The notes: a model not told the origin generated them from the sequence alone. A stretch of 64,000 nucleotides of DNA from Aliiglaciecola lipolytica (GCF_018860635.1 NZ_JAHKPT010000014.1:35854-99853), one strand, 5' to 3'. Counted from the first letter of the stretch, positions 56,148 to 64,000 are shown. Numbers and translations are program-made.

Positions 56148-56189
56148 CTAGACTAAACAGTCACATACAAATCAGACCATTTAGTCTAG
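56148..56189. promoter_or_regulatory. Long inverted repeat containing two RutR-like half-conserved palindromes
   Basis: CTAGACTAAA (56148-56157) is exactly complementary to TTTAGTCTAG (56180-56189). Within it are GACTAAACAGTC (56151-56162) and GACCATTTAGTC (56175-56186), both resembling the core GACCAACTGGTC of the perfect box. The right-hand copy sits where the -35 of the TATACT promoter would be. Confidence 0.5.
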
Positions 56190-56302
56190 GGTTAATTTAT
56201 ACTTAATTTTTGAACAAATTAGTATAATTTTTTTTGATTCAGACTGACTTTTTTTGCGATGACTGGTATCTTTTGCCAAGTTTTTATTGATTCAGGGTCG
56301 AA

Positions 56303-56932
56303 ATGGCTTCTCCACTTATTATCGCAATTGCTGGTGCTTCTGGTTCTGGTAAATCTTTGTTTACAGAAAATCTTCTCAATGAGTTTGCCCAACAAGGTCG
56401 ACCTGTTCAAATTTTGCGCGAAGATCATTATTATCGCGCGCAAGATCATTTGCCTATGCATGAACGTGAGAAAAACAACTACGATCATCCCAAAGCATTT
56501 GAGCATGAATTGTTGGTTAAGCACTTGATGGACTTGAAAGAAGGTAAATCCATCGAGTACCCGACTTACTGTTACAAAACCCACACTCGACTGCAACAGA
56601 GAGAGGTTTTGGATTCTGCACCCGTAATCATTGTTGAAGGTATAATGTTGCTGGCAAGTCCTGCATTGGAACCGCTATATGATGTCAAAATCTTTGTTGA
56701 TACGCCGTTGGACATCTGCCTTTTACGAAGAATAAAACGAGACATTGCAGAACGGGGAAGGACCTTAGAGTCGGTAGCTCACCAATACGAAAGTACTGTG
56801 AAACCTATGTATCATCAGTTTATTGCGCCAAGTAGATTTACCGCAGATGTGATTGTCACCCAAGGTGGTGAAAACTATATCGCTCTGGATGTTATTAAAT
56901 CGCACATCCAGCAAGCATTACTTAATGAATAA
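56303..56932 (+). CDS. udk: Uridine kinase
   Basis: 209 residues. P-loop GASGSGKS at residues 11-18. Family motifs are REDHYYRAQDHLP, NYDHPKAFEHELL, YPTYCYKTHTR (nucleoside-binding) and EGIMLLASP. It phosphorylates uridine and cytidine to UMP and CMP in pyrimidine salvage. nupC follows after 37 bp, giving uptake and kinase in one transcript. RutR-type sites lie upstream. Confidence 0.93.
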   Translation: MASPLIIAIAGASGSGKSLFTENLLNEFAQQGRPVQILREDHYYRAQDHLPMHEREKNNYDHPKAFEHELLVKHLMDLKEGKSIEYPTYCYKTHTRLQQREVLDSAPVIIVEGIMLLASPALEPLYDVKIFVDTPLDICLLRRIKRDIAERGRTLESVAHQYESTVKPMYHQFIAPSRFTADVIVTQGGENYIALDVIKSHIQQALLNE

Positions 56933-56969
56933 AAATCAACTAAAAAAATAATAATAAAAAGGAAATACC

Positions 56970-58178
56970 ATGATCGGTTTACTTGGAATTGTGGTGTTGA
57001 TAGCCATAGCATATGGCTTATCGGCCCACCGCAAAAGCATTAACTGGCGAACAGTTGGCGGTGCTTTTTTTATACAAGCAATTGTAGGAGCTTTGATTCT
57101 TTATGTTCCTGCAGGCAAAGATGCACTGCTTAAAATGTCTGCCGGGGTGCAGTGGATTTTGGATATGGGTCAAGCAGGTATTGATTTTATATTTGGTCCT
57201 TTGGGTAATAAGTCACTAGGATTTATTTTTGCCTTTAACGTATTACCTGCAATTGTGTTCTTTTCTTCGTTGATCGCGGTTCTGTATTACATCGGTGTAA
57301 TGCAGTGGGTAATTCGCCTAATTGGTGGCTTCTTACAGTTTTTCCTAAAAACTAGTCGGCCAGAGTCCATGTCTGCAGCGGCCAATATTTTTGTTGGTCA
57401 GACAGAAGCGCCCCTTGTTGTGAAACCATTTATCCCACAAATGACCCGTTCAGAACTATTTGCAATTATGGTTGGCGGTTTGGCGTCGATTGCCGGTGCA
57501 GTGATGGTAGGTTACGCCCAATTGGGTGTGGATATTAAGTTTTTGTTAGCAGCCAGTTTTATGGCCGCACCAGGCGGTTTGCTTATGGCTAAAATTATCA
57601 TGCCTGAGACAGAAACCTATAAGAACGAATTAGACGAATTGCAAAAAGAAGATGACGGTTATGCAAATGTTTTTGATGCCGCTGCAACGGGTGCCGCATC
57701 AGGTCTGCAGTTGGCCTTAAACGTTGGGGCGATGTTGTTGGCCTTCATTGCCTTGATTGCCATCTTAAATGGTTTAATTGGTGGCATCGGCGGCTGGTTT
57801 GGACAAGGTGAGCTAAGCTTACAAGTGATATTAGGATATTTATTCCAACCCTTAGCATGGGTATTAGGTGTGCCATGGGACGAAGCCAATTTGGCAGGCA
57901 GTTTTATTGGCCAAAAAATGGTCGTAAATGAATTTATTGCTTATTTAGACTTCATTAAATATCAAGAAGAATTATCCCTTAAATCTCAAGCTATTATCAC
58001 CTTTGCATTATGTGGATTCGCCAATTTTTCTTCCATTGCTATATTAATGGGTGGAATAGGCGCTCTTGCTCCTACACGACGTAAAGAAATCGCTCGTTTA
58101 GGTTTAAAAGCAGTCATTGCAGCAACCTTATCTAACCTGATGAGTGCCACGCTAGCAGGTCTTTTTGTCACCTTATAG
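56970..58178 (+). CDS. nupC: Concentrative nucleoside transporter NupC
   Basis: 402 residues, polytopic. CNT-family marks are the N-terminal [14 protein letters not shown], the nucleoside- and ion-binding [12 protein letters not shown] near residue 150 and the C-terminal [22 protein letters not shown]. It imports nucleosides with H+ or Na+ across the inner membrane. AAAGGAAATACC precedes the start. It lies between udk and a 2OG oxygenase. Confidence 0.95.
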   Translation: MIGLLGIVVLIAIAYGLSAHRKSINWRTVGGAFFIQAIVGALILYVPAGKDALLKMSAGVQWILDMGQAGIDFIFGPLGNKSLGFIFAFNVLPAIVFFSSLIAVLYYIGVMQWVIRLIGGFLQFFLKTSRPESMSAAANIFVGQTEAPLVVKPFIPQMTRSELFAIMVGGLASIAGAVMVGYAQLGVDIKFLLAASFMAAPGGLLMAKIIMPETETYKNELDELQKEDDGYANVFDAAATGAASGLQLALNVGAMLLAFIALIAILNGLIGGIGGWFGQGELSLQVILGYLFQPLAWVLGVPWDEANLAGSFIGQKMVVNEFIAYLDFIKYQEELSLKSQAIITFALCGFANFSSIAILMGGIGALAPTRRKEIARLGLKAVIAATLSNLMSATLAGLFVTL

Positions 58179-58209
58179 GTAAGTTTTTTACCGGTGTCAT
58201 TTACAAAAT

Positions 58210-58237
58210 TTGCAGCAATTTATGGGTATTGCTGCAA
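58210..58237 (+). other. Hairpin between nupC and the oxygenase gene
   Basis: TTGCAGCAAT and ATTGCTGCAA form a perfect 10-bp stem with an 8-nt loop, followed by TTGACAGGAAAT rather than a T-run. It ends 6 nt before the AGGA of the next gene. It may be a processing or translation-control element. Confidence 0.5.
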
Positions 58238-58252
58238 TTGACAGGAAATATT

Positions 58253-59092
58253 ATGAAATTAGAAGCAGTAGATTATACAAAGCCAGGGGCTGACAAGTTA
58301 TTTGTTGAGTCCTTGCACAAAACAGGGTTTGGCGTATTAAAGAACCATCCCATATCGCAATCATCCGTAAGCTCCATTTACCAAAACTGGCAGGCTTGGT
58401 TTGATTCCGAAGATAAACAAAACTTTTTGTTTGATAAAGAAACCCAAGATGGCTTTTTCCCTATCAGTGTTTCTGAAACAGCTAAAGGTTTTAAGAAAAA
58501 AGATATTAAAGAGTATTTTCATTATTACCCTTGGGGTAAATGCCCTGCTCAGCTGAAACAAGAAGCTGCAGCATACTATCAAGGGGCTATGGATTTAGCA
58601 GCTGAATTACTTACTTGGGTTGAAAAATACTCTCCTGCTGATGTAGCAAAACTATACAGTCAACCACTTAGCAATATGATAAAAGACAGTGAGCAAACCT
58701 TACTTAGAATTTTACATTATCCGCCACTTACAGGTGACGAAGAAGCCGATGCTATCCGCGCAGCTGCCCATGAAGACATTAATCTATTGACCATTTTGCC
58801 TGCTGCGAATGAGCCGGGTTTACAAGTGAAAGGCACTGGCGATGAATGGATTGATGTGCCCAGTGATTTTGGCAACCTGATCATCAACATTGGCGATATG
58901 TTGCAAGAAGCCTCTGGTGGTTATTTTCCTTCTACTACCCACAGAGTAGTTAACCCTGCGGGCGCAGATATGACTAAATCTCGTATCTCTTTGCCACTAT
59001 TTTTACACCCTCGTCCCGATGTGGTTTTATCAGAACGTCACACCGCGGATAGCTATTTGAAAGAACGTTTACGTGAGCTTGGCGTAGCCTAA
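58253..59092 (+). CDS. 2-oxoglutarate/Fe(II)-dependent oxygenase (isopenicillin N synthase-like)
   Basis: 279 residues from the ATG at 58253, with AGGA 6-7 nt upstream. The iron ligands are H173 and D175 (AAHEDINLLTIL) and H230 (STTHRVVNP), and the 2-oxoglutarate-binding R244 lies in KSRISLPLF. The family (DIOX_N/2OG-FeII_Oxy) includes fungal thymine-7-hydroxylase and pyrimidine deoxynucleoside hydroxylases, plant enzymes and isopenicillin N synthase. There are no penicillin genes here; udk and nupC are immediately upstream. I infer a pyrimidine base or nucleoside as possible substrate, but this is not established. Confidence 0.88.
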   Translation: MKLEAVDYTKPGADKLFVESLHKTGFGVLKNHPISQSSVSSIYQNWQAWFDSEDKQNFLFDKETQDGFFPISVSETAKGFKKKDIKEYFHYYPWGKCPAQLKQEAAAYYQGAMDLAAELLTWVEKYSPADVAKLYSQPLSNMIKDSEQTLLRILHYPPLTGDEEADAIRAAAHEDINLLTILPAANEPGLQVKGTGDEWIDVPSDFGNLIINIGDMLQEASGGYFPSTTHRVVNPAGADMTKSRISLPLFLHPRPDVVLSERHTADSYLKERLRELGVA

Positions 59093-59130
59093 AATAAATT
59101 TCATAGTCTGTCGCGAAGCAGCTAAATATC

Positions 59131-59165
59131 GGCACTTTTTCTTTTCAGGTTAAGTGCCTTTTTTT
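59131..59165 (+). terminator. Terminator of udk-nupC-oxygenase
   Basis: GGCACTT and AAGTGCC with a 14-nt loop, followed by TTTTTTT. Confidence 0.75.
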
Positions 59166-59175
59166 GCGCCGTTTT

Positions 59176-60126
59176 CTATTCTGGTAATTTATCCATTAAT
59201 CTCAAGATGTTAAAACTCGTCTCTACAGCAGCTTGAAAAAATTCAGGATCAACGGTTTCTACCGTGTCTTTTTCAGTATGATAAAAAGCGTGCTCGCTCA
59301 CACCTACGAACAAATAGGGAATGTCTACTTTACCAAACGAAGCATGGTCGCTGGCTTTGCGCCAATCTGAACCCATTGCCATTGAATAGCCTCGTTGGTT
59401 TCTTCTGTGTTGATTAACTAAGCACAACCCTGCCTCATCAATTGCTTGGGCTACAACCTTCTTAAATGGTGAATGATATCGTGCACCAGAAACGTACAAT
59501 CGATTTTTGCCTTGATTCTGCGAGAGCATATCTAAATTAAGGTTGTACTTAATTTGGCGCAGTTCAACGGGCGGATTTTGTACGAATGCTTTAGAGCCAT
59601 ATAGGCCTTTTTCTTCGGCATCGGTGGCCAGAAAAATGATCGAATATTCAGATCCTTGCTGAGCAATTTTGTCTGCTATCGCCAACATTGCCGAAACGCC
59701 AGAAGCGTTGTCATCAGCACCATTAAAAACTTTTGTGCCGCGCGTTCCAATGTGATCATAATGCGCACTTATGACAATGAATTGTTGCGGATGAGTTCTG
59801 CCCATAAGGTAGCCGCCGATATTCACACCATCAATGTGTGAGAAAGTTGTTTCATAGCGAAAAGGCAGTCGATATTTTTGATCCTCTGAAAAAGATTTCA
59901 ATCCTATTTCAGAGAATCGATTGACTAAAAACTGTTGAGCGAGTTTAGAACCAGAGGACTGATTTTTACGTCCTTGCATTTCATCTGATGCTAAGTAGCT
60001 AAAGTCCTTCCATAAACGCTCGCCATCGATATTTTGGGTTAACTCAAATTGGTTGCAATCTGCGTAACTAATCAATGGCCACAGCAAGCTCAAGCTTGCA
60101 ATTAACTTAGTGTTTTTTACTATCAT
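59176..60126 (-). CDS. Exported M28-family zinc peptidase
   Basis: 316 residues from the ATG at 60126, which begins a signal peptide (VKNTKLIASLSLLWPLISYA); the frame is open to 60228. Zinc-site motifs are VISAHYDHIG, GADDNASGV, TDAEEKGLYG and NLDMLSQ, with SDHASF near the end. M28 enzymes are aminopeptidases with two zinc ions. It overlaps the 3' end of the TPR gene by 20 bp, so the two are likely co-translated. Confidence 0.9.
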   Translation of the reverse strand: MIVKNTKLIASLSLLWPLISYADCNQFELTQNIDGERLWKDFSYLASDEMQGRKNQSSGSKLAQQFLVNRFSEIGLKSFSEDQKYRLPFRYETTFSHIDGVNIGGYLMGRTHPQQFIVISAHYDHIGTRGTKVFNGADDNASGVSAMLAIADKIAQQGSEYSIIFLATDAEEKGLYGSKAFVQNPPVELRQIKYNLNLDMLSQNQGKNRLYVSGARYHSPFKKVVAQAIDEAGLCLVNQHRRNQRGYSMAMGSDWRKASDHASFGKVDIPYLFVGVSEHAFYHTEKDTVETVDPEFFQAAVETSFNILRLMDKLPE

Positions 60127-61273
60127 CACGGCTGAGTAAATCCAATTTCCCTTGGTAACGTTCTTGGTCTTGATGACTACGTGCGCGGTCTTTAGCTTTT
60201 TTAAAATACAATTGACTGCGACGTACATCTCCTAGTTCATAATAGGCTTTTGCCAATCCGAAATAAATTTCGTGTTTACTTTTATCTAACCTCAAGGCAT
60301 CTCTATAATGTTTTAAAGCCAACTCAAATTCACCATTTTCAAATGATTGTTCACCTTGAATAAAATGATGAAAAGGATTATCACTTCTCACTCTTTCGAT
60401 GCGATTCACAATTGCAGACGCTTTTTCCGAGCGGCCGGTAACTTCATATAAAAAGGCTAAATTTTCCCAACCAGTTAGGTTGTCTTCATCTAATTGAAGA
60501 GCATACAGGTAAACGCTCTCGGCAGATTCATAATCGCCCACTAGACGATAGAGAATACCAAGGTTTATCCATGTAGATATAAAGTTGGGAGATAAAATAG
60601 CGGCTTTTTTGAAATACGCATATGCTTTTGTATAAGATTTGGAAAGCAACGCATCTGCGCCTTTATTGTTGTAAAACATCGAAGTCACGGCTTGTTTAGT
60701 GACCATCTGTTTCGGAAAGCTCTTTTGTGGGTTTTGCGGGTCAAAATCCACTTGTAGACCGGTATTAATTAGATGAATTACGCCAGGCTCACGAGGCATG
60801 ATCATTAAGTTAATGTGGCCATTTAGTAAGCTATACCCAGCTCTTCTGGTCCAATATTCTGGAATTTGAACATCTTGAAAACGTACCGAGAACCCAGCTT
60901 CTTTTGCTAATGCATAAGTCATAATAGACATCGAAAGACAATTAGCAGCGCGGCGCTGGAAGGTTTCTTTGGCCACGGTATTGGCACTTCCCATATACAA
61001 CAAATTAAACTCTGAGCGGTCAAATATCAGGCGCACCAAGGTTTCCATTCTATCAACAGGATCTTTAACAATTGCAACCTGCTTTTGAATGAAATCTTTG
61101 GCCTCTTGGTCTAGTGCAAAAATCTCCTCTTCACTTTCAATTTTTATTTCTTGATAATCTGGAAACGCATTATCATTCAATAAATGGCGAGACTCGATAA
61201 CCATCTGATTGGTGGTAGTTTGACAACCAGTCATAACAATTAATGTGGTACATAATATTAAAAAAAGTTTCAT
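60107..61273 (-). CDS. Lipoprotein with transglutaminase-like domain and TPR repeats
   Basis: 388 residues from the ATG at 61273 (GGAG upstream); four more residues are possible. Lipobox VMTGC. Residues about 60-200 look transglutaminase-like, with a Cys-His-Asp set in RRAANCLSMS, NGHINLMI and VDFDP. Four to five TPR units follow (for example SPNFISTWINLGILYRLVGD, LTGWENLAFLYEVTGR, HEIYFGLAKAYYELGD). The pair of domains suggests a periplasmic protease-like or scaffold protein. It precedes and overlaps the M28 peptidase gene. Confidence 0.82.
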   Translation of the reverse strand: MKLFLILCTTLIVMTGCQTTTNQMVIESRHLLNDNAFPDYQEIKIESEEEIFALDQEAKDFIQKQVAIVKDPVDRMETLVRLIFDRSEFNLLYMGSANTVAKETFQRRAANCLSMSIMTYALAKEAGFSVRFQDVQIPEYWTRRAGYSLLNGHINLMIMPREPGVIHLINTGLQVDFDPQNPQKSFPKQMVTKQAVTSMFYNNKGADALLSKSYTKAYAYFKKAAILSPNFISTWINLGILYRLVGDYESAESVYLYALQLDEDNLTGWENLAFLYEVTGRSEKASAIVNRIERVRSDNPFHHFIQGEQSFENGEFELALKHYRDALRLDKSKHEIYFGLAKAYYELGDVRRSQLYFKKAKDRARSHQDQERYQGKLDLLSRDDSKKH

Positions 61274-61557
61274 AAATAACTCCAAAAACTTACTTTAACC
61301 ATAGTACAAAAATCGATTTTAGCCACATTTTTCATCCCCAATAAATGGCCATTCACCCCACCCTAACATGCCCAAAAAACAACTTTTCATAGATATTCTT
61401 AACATCCAAAATGTGAACCTATCGATACGCTATTACTACAATTCGATGGCTTTAAACGTCCAAAAAATGCTATCTTATGGTGCTAATCGTTAGTCGCAAC
61501 TCTCACTAATTAGAAGTAGTTTATTTTGATCGCAAATAACCAACTAACCCCCTTCTT

Positions 61558-62538
61558 ATGTACAAACTAAAAGCCTTGATACCAGGTGTGATGCTGGCCA
61601 CAATAGTTGGTTTAGCCGCACTATTTTTAAGCGAACATTATGGTGCCCCCTCAATGTTATTTGCGTTGCTGTTAGGGATTGCATTGTCATTCCTATATGA
61701 GGAATCTCAATGCAAAGCAGGCATTGAGTTTACTGCCACCCATATATTGCGATTTGGCGTCGCTATGCTTGGGTTTCGCATCGCTTTTGGCGATCTAGTG
61801 GCATTAGGCTGGAAAACTGCGTTATTGTTAATTGTCGCGATTGTAACGACCATTTTAATCGGCACGGTTTTAGCCCGATTATTGGGTATGCAAAAACGTT
61901 TTGGAGTGTTAACAGGCGGTGCCGTAGGTATTTGTGGTGCGTCAGCAGCCATGGCCATCGCCGCTGTACTACCAGACAGCAAACACAAAGATCGTGATAC
62001 TTTATTGACCATAATTGGTGTCACTGCGCTGTCTACACTTTCGATGATTCTCTACCCTATTATTGCCTCGCAATTTAATTTAGATCAGATACAAACCGGT
62101 ATTTTTTTAGGCGCTACCATTCATGATGTGGCCCAGGTAGTTGGAGCGGGATATTCGGTGTCTGAACAAAGCGGTGACCTGGCCACGCTAACAAAACTAG
62201 TACGAGTCGCATTTTTGATGCCTGTGGTAATTGCTATTCTGCTGGTTTTAAAATTAAGACTTAAACGTGTTGGTGCCAATAAAGCACCTGGAATTCCCGG
62301 TTTTCTGATTATTTTTGTTGTACTGATGATCATCAATAGCGTGTTTTCAATCCCCTCTGCTGTCACAGAATCGGCGTCTCATATTTCACGCTTTGCATTA
62401 GTCGTTTCTATCGCTGCAATTGGAATGAAATCCAATTTAAAACAATTAGTTGAAGTAGGAACTAAACCTATCTTATTACTCATAATGGAAACCATTTGGA
62501 TTGCCAGCTTGATCTTAATTTGCCTACCTATCCTGTAA
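61558..62538 (+). CDS. YeiH-family putative sulfate exporter (UPF0324)
   Basis: 326 residues, about 9-10 transmembrane helices. Conserved family stretches are SEHYGAPSMLFALLLGIALS, ILRFGVAMLGFRI, GAVGICGASAAMAIA and GATIHDVAQVVGAGYS. The family is annotated as putative sulfate exporter, with E. coli YeiH as example; direct evidence is thin. I see no Shine-Dalgarno sequence near the ATG (upstream CCCCCTTCTT), so translation may be weak or start elsewhere. It is divergent from the TPR gene. Confidence 0.85.
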   Translation: MYKLKALIPGVMLATIVGLAALFLSEHYGAPSMLFALLLGIALSFLYEESQCKAGIEFTATHILRFGVAMLGFRIAFGDLVALGWKTALLLIVAIVTTILIGTVLARLLGMQKRFGVLTGGAVGICGASAAMAIAAVLPDSKHKDRDTLLTIIGVTALSTLSMILYPIIASQFNLDQIQTGIFLGATIHDVAQVVGAGYSVSEQSGDLATLTKLVRVAFLMPVVIAILLVLKLRLKRVGANKAPGIPGFLIIFVVLMIINSVFSIPSAVTESASHISRFALVVSIAAIGMKSNLKQLVEVGTKPILLLIMETIWIASLILICLPIL

Positions 62539-62727
62539 GCTAAGTTGACTAGTTATGCATTAGTTTTTTTTATCCGAAGAGTACAATAAATGTCCATTGC
62601 GTTGGAACTTTGTAGGCTCTACAATTTGCGAATTAGTTAAGCATAGCCTAACAAAAGTTAGTTATAATATTGATTCAATTGAGTATTTTTAGAATACTCG
62701 TAACCTAAAGGTTTAAGTGGCAAAGCA
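62539..62727. other. Gap between the YeiH-type and ThrE-type genes
   Basis: A small hairpin TTGTAG-GCT-CTACAA lies at 62610-62624. The gap also must hold a promoter for the ThrE-type gene; I could not pick a convincing one. Confidence 0.35.
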
Positions 62728-63954
62728 GTGGACAAGTCGGAATTTATCCAGATACGCAGATTTATACTCAAATTAGGCAAAATGTTGCATAAATATGGCT
62801 CGCCTTCGTTTCGACTTGAAGCGTATTTGAGTGAAGTTGCTGCGCACTTAGGTGTAAACGCTTCGTTTATATCTACCCCGACTTCATTGTCAATAGTGTT
62901 GTGGAGCGACCGACACGAAGAAGAATATAACCACGCCGCGCGAATTGATCCCGGTGAATTGGATATGAATTCGTTATCACTGACAGATGAACTAGCTTAT
63001 CAATTATTAAAAGGTGAAATTAACCTGCAAGATGCGGACAAACGTTTGGATCAAATTGATACTATGCAAAGCCCCTACAACAAAACGCTTACAGGGGTAG
63101 CTTTTGGTACTTCAACCAGTGCCTTTGCTATGCTAATGGGGGCTGGTTGGCCGGAAATTTTATGGTCTGGTGTATTGGGTGTGATTGTCTATTTCTGGAC
63201 ACTTTGGGCACTACGCTCAAAACGCGTCAACCTAATGTTAGAGTCAGTGGCGTCTTTTACGGTTGGTTTTTCCGCCTGTGCAATTAATTATTATTTTGAG
63301 TCAGGGTTCAATATATGGCTGATAATTTTGTCATCGCTGATTATTTTAGTTCCAGGACTGTCCTTAACTATTGGACTTGCAGAATTATCCTCGCGTAACT
63401 TAGTTTCTGGGACCGCAAGAGTGATGGATGCCATTATGCAATTATTCAAATTGTATTTCGGCGCATTTATAGGTATCACCCTTGGTTACCAGCTCTTTGG
63501 TCAACAAGAATTGCAAGTTGCCGATACCTTACCCTTTTGGGTTAACTGGTTAGGGGTGCTGCTGCTAAGCATAGGTCTGGTAGCGATATTTCGCACCCGC
63601 TTGAAGCATGTACCTTGGGCTATTGTATCGACGTTTATCGCATACGGCGCTTCCACATGGAGCTCTGCCTATTTAGAGAATGGATTAGGTGCATTCGTCG
63701 GCGCATTTGCTTTAGGGGTCTTTTCAAACTTATTTTCCAGAGTCATGAATGCGCCTTCGACTATTGTTGCTATGCATGGTTTGATTGTGTTGGTACCTGG
63801 TTCAAAAACGTATATAGGTTTGAACTCCTTTATTTCCGGACAGGACTTTATTAAGGCAGATCATATCGGTCAGGAAACATTTTTAATTTTAATGTCGTTA
63901 GTGGCAGGATTAATTTTTGCCAACGTCGTCATGCCCACCAAAAAAGCCCTGTAG
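62728..63954 (+). CDS. ThrE-family threonine/serine exporter
   Basis: 408 residues from a GTG. The N-terminal ThrE part (PF06738) has LGKMLHKYGSPSFRLEAYL and STPTSLSIVLWS; about ten transmembrane helices follow, the last part corresponding to ThrE_2 (VMNAPSTIVAMHGLIVLVPGS). Both halves are fused as in the Corynebacterium type. It exports threonine or serine in the family. Its TAG stop lies inside the dispersed repeat that begins at 63950, and the protein ends MPTKKAL. Confidence 0.9.
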   Translation: MDKSEFIQIRRFILKLGKMLHKYGSPSFRLEAYLSEVAAHLGVNASFISTPTSLSIVLWSDRHEEEYNHAARIDPGELDMNSLSLTDELAYQLLKGEINLQDADKRLDQIDTMQSPYNKTLTGVAFGTSTSAFAMLMGAGWPEILWSGVLGVIVYFWTLWALRSKRVNLMLESVASFTVGFSACAINYYFESGFNIWLIILSSLIILVPGLSLTIGLAELSSRNLVSGTARVMDAIMQLFKLYFGAFIGITLGYQLFGQQELQVADTLPFWVNWLGVLLLSIGLVAIFRTRLKHVPWAIVSTFIAYGASTWSSAYLENGLGAFVGAFALGVFSNLFSRVMNAPSTIVAMHGLIVLVPGSKTYIGLNSFISGQDFIKADHIGQETFLILMSLVAGLIFANVVMPTKKAL

Positions 63955-63998
63955 GCGGCTGCTTTAGCCTCGCAATGTGCTTGAGATATTCCATGGCC
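63950..63998 (+). repeat. REP-like repeat copy at the ThrE-type gene end
   Basis: TGTAGGCGGCTGCTTTAGCC at 63950, then TCGCAA, continuing to TTCCATGGCC near 63998. It matches the unit at 13961 closely in the first part. TAG at 63952-63954 is the stop codon of the ThrE-type gene. It may continue beyond the window. Confidence 0.7.
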
Positions 63999-64000
63999 TA

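Larger units (their letters stand above)
55891..56302. promoter_or_regulatory. Divergent control region between the TonB receptor and udk
   Basis: 412 bp without a gene. It holds a perfect RutR-type box (56104-56119), two related palindromes (56151-56162 and 56175-56186) inside a long inverted repeat, and candidate -10 elements TATACT (56198-56203) and TATAAT (56223-56228) reading toward udk. The udk ribosome binding site is AGGG at 56294-56297. The part from 55891 to about 56100 shows nothing distinct. Confidence 0.65.

Noticed and set aside
56219..56596. 125-codon minus-strand frame across the udk start and promoter
   Set aside because: It overlaps the P-loop region of udk, has no ribosome binding site and no recognisable protein features.
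1..64000. Phage, transposase, integron, CRISPR-Cas, toxin-antitoxin or restriction systems, and tRNA/rRNA genes
   Set aside because: None of the proteins belongs to these classes, and no tRNA- or rRNA-like sequence was noticed on either strand by eye.

Overview
The window looks like chromosome of a marine gammaproteobacterium of the Alteromonadales, probably the Glaciecola/Paraglaciecola/Alteromonas group. The basis is moderately AT-rich DNA, the gene orders rpsU-yqeY-dnaG-rpoD, folB-folK-uppP and mdh/argR, and families typical of that group: DUF3016, DUF3019 with MipA/OmpV, an ExeM-like nuclease, and large TonB-dependent receptors. The species call is inference. I see no phage, integrase, transposase, CRISPR array, rRNA or tRNA. 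Coding is dense and almost every frame is intact.

Layout. 0-5 kb: a partial HDOD signalling protein, an M49-like metallopeptidase lipoprotein and a GGDEF-EAL protein. 5-9 kb: hinT, folB-folK-uppP, plsY and tsaD. 9-14 kb: the macromolecular synthesis operon rpsU-yqeY-dnaG-rpoD, with hairpins between its genes. 14-20 kb: a hydrolase/Sel1-like pair and an RND efflux pump with its adaptor. 20-23 kb: an exported Nudix lipoprotein and a fadE-like acyl-CoA dehydrogenase with a FadR-like site. 23-30 kb: a giant secreted double nuclease (ExeM/NucH type) with a candidate Pho box, DUF3016, and a beta-propeller lipoprotein. 30-34 kb: mipA/ompV, DUF3019 and an RstAB-like two-component system. 34-37 kb: rutE, rutF and rutR without the rest of the rut operon. 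37-43 kb: ccoG with an FNR-like site, srkA, a cobalamin riboswitch with btuB, and two tandem dsbA genes. 43-51.5 kb: a SulP transporter, fklB, ppc, mdh, argR and a ModF-like ABC protein. 51.5-59 kb: a nucleic-acid/pyrimidine neighbourhood made of an exported EEP-family hydrolase, an Oar-like TonB receptor, udk, nupC and a 2-oxoglutarate/Fe(II) oxygenase. 59-64 kb: an M28 peptidase, a transglutaminase-like TPR lipoprotein, a YeiH-type transporter and a ThrE-type exporter.

The most interesting reading joins several of these. The region between the Oar-like receptor and udk holds TTGACCAACTGGTCAA, an exact match to the RutR operator consensus (TTGACCAnnTGGTCAA). RutR itself, with rutE and rutF, is encoded 20 kb away. 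RutR may therefore control uridine salvage here (udk-nupC), together with an uncharacterised Fe(II)/2OG oxygenase that could act on a pyrimidine base or nucleoside, and possibly the divergent receptor and secreted phosphoesterase. A one-mismatch copy of the core site lies upstream of the secreted nuclease ExeM, which also has a candidate Pho box. Together this would be a chain from extracellular nucleic acid to nucleoside uptake and salvage.

A second theme is a dispersed palindromic repeat (TGTAG...TTTAG..., about 48 bp units) found at three places. At two of them the TAG in the conserved TGTAG is the stop codon of the adjoining gene.
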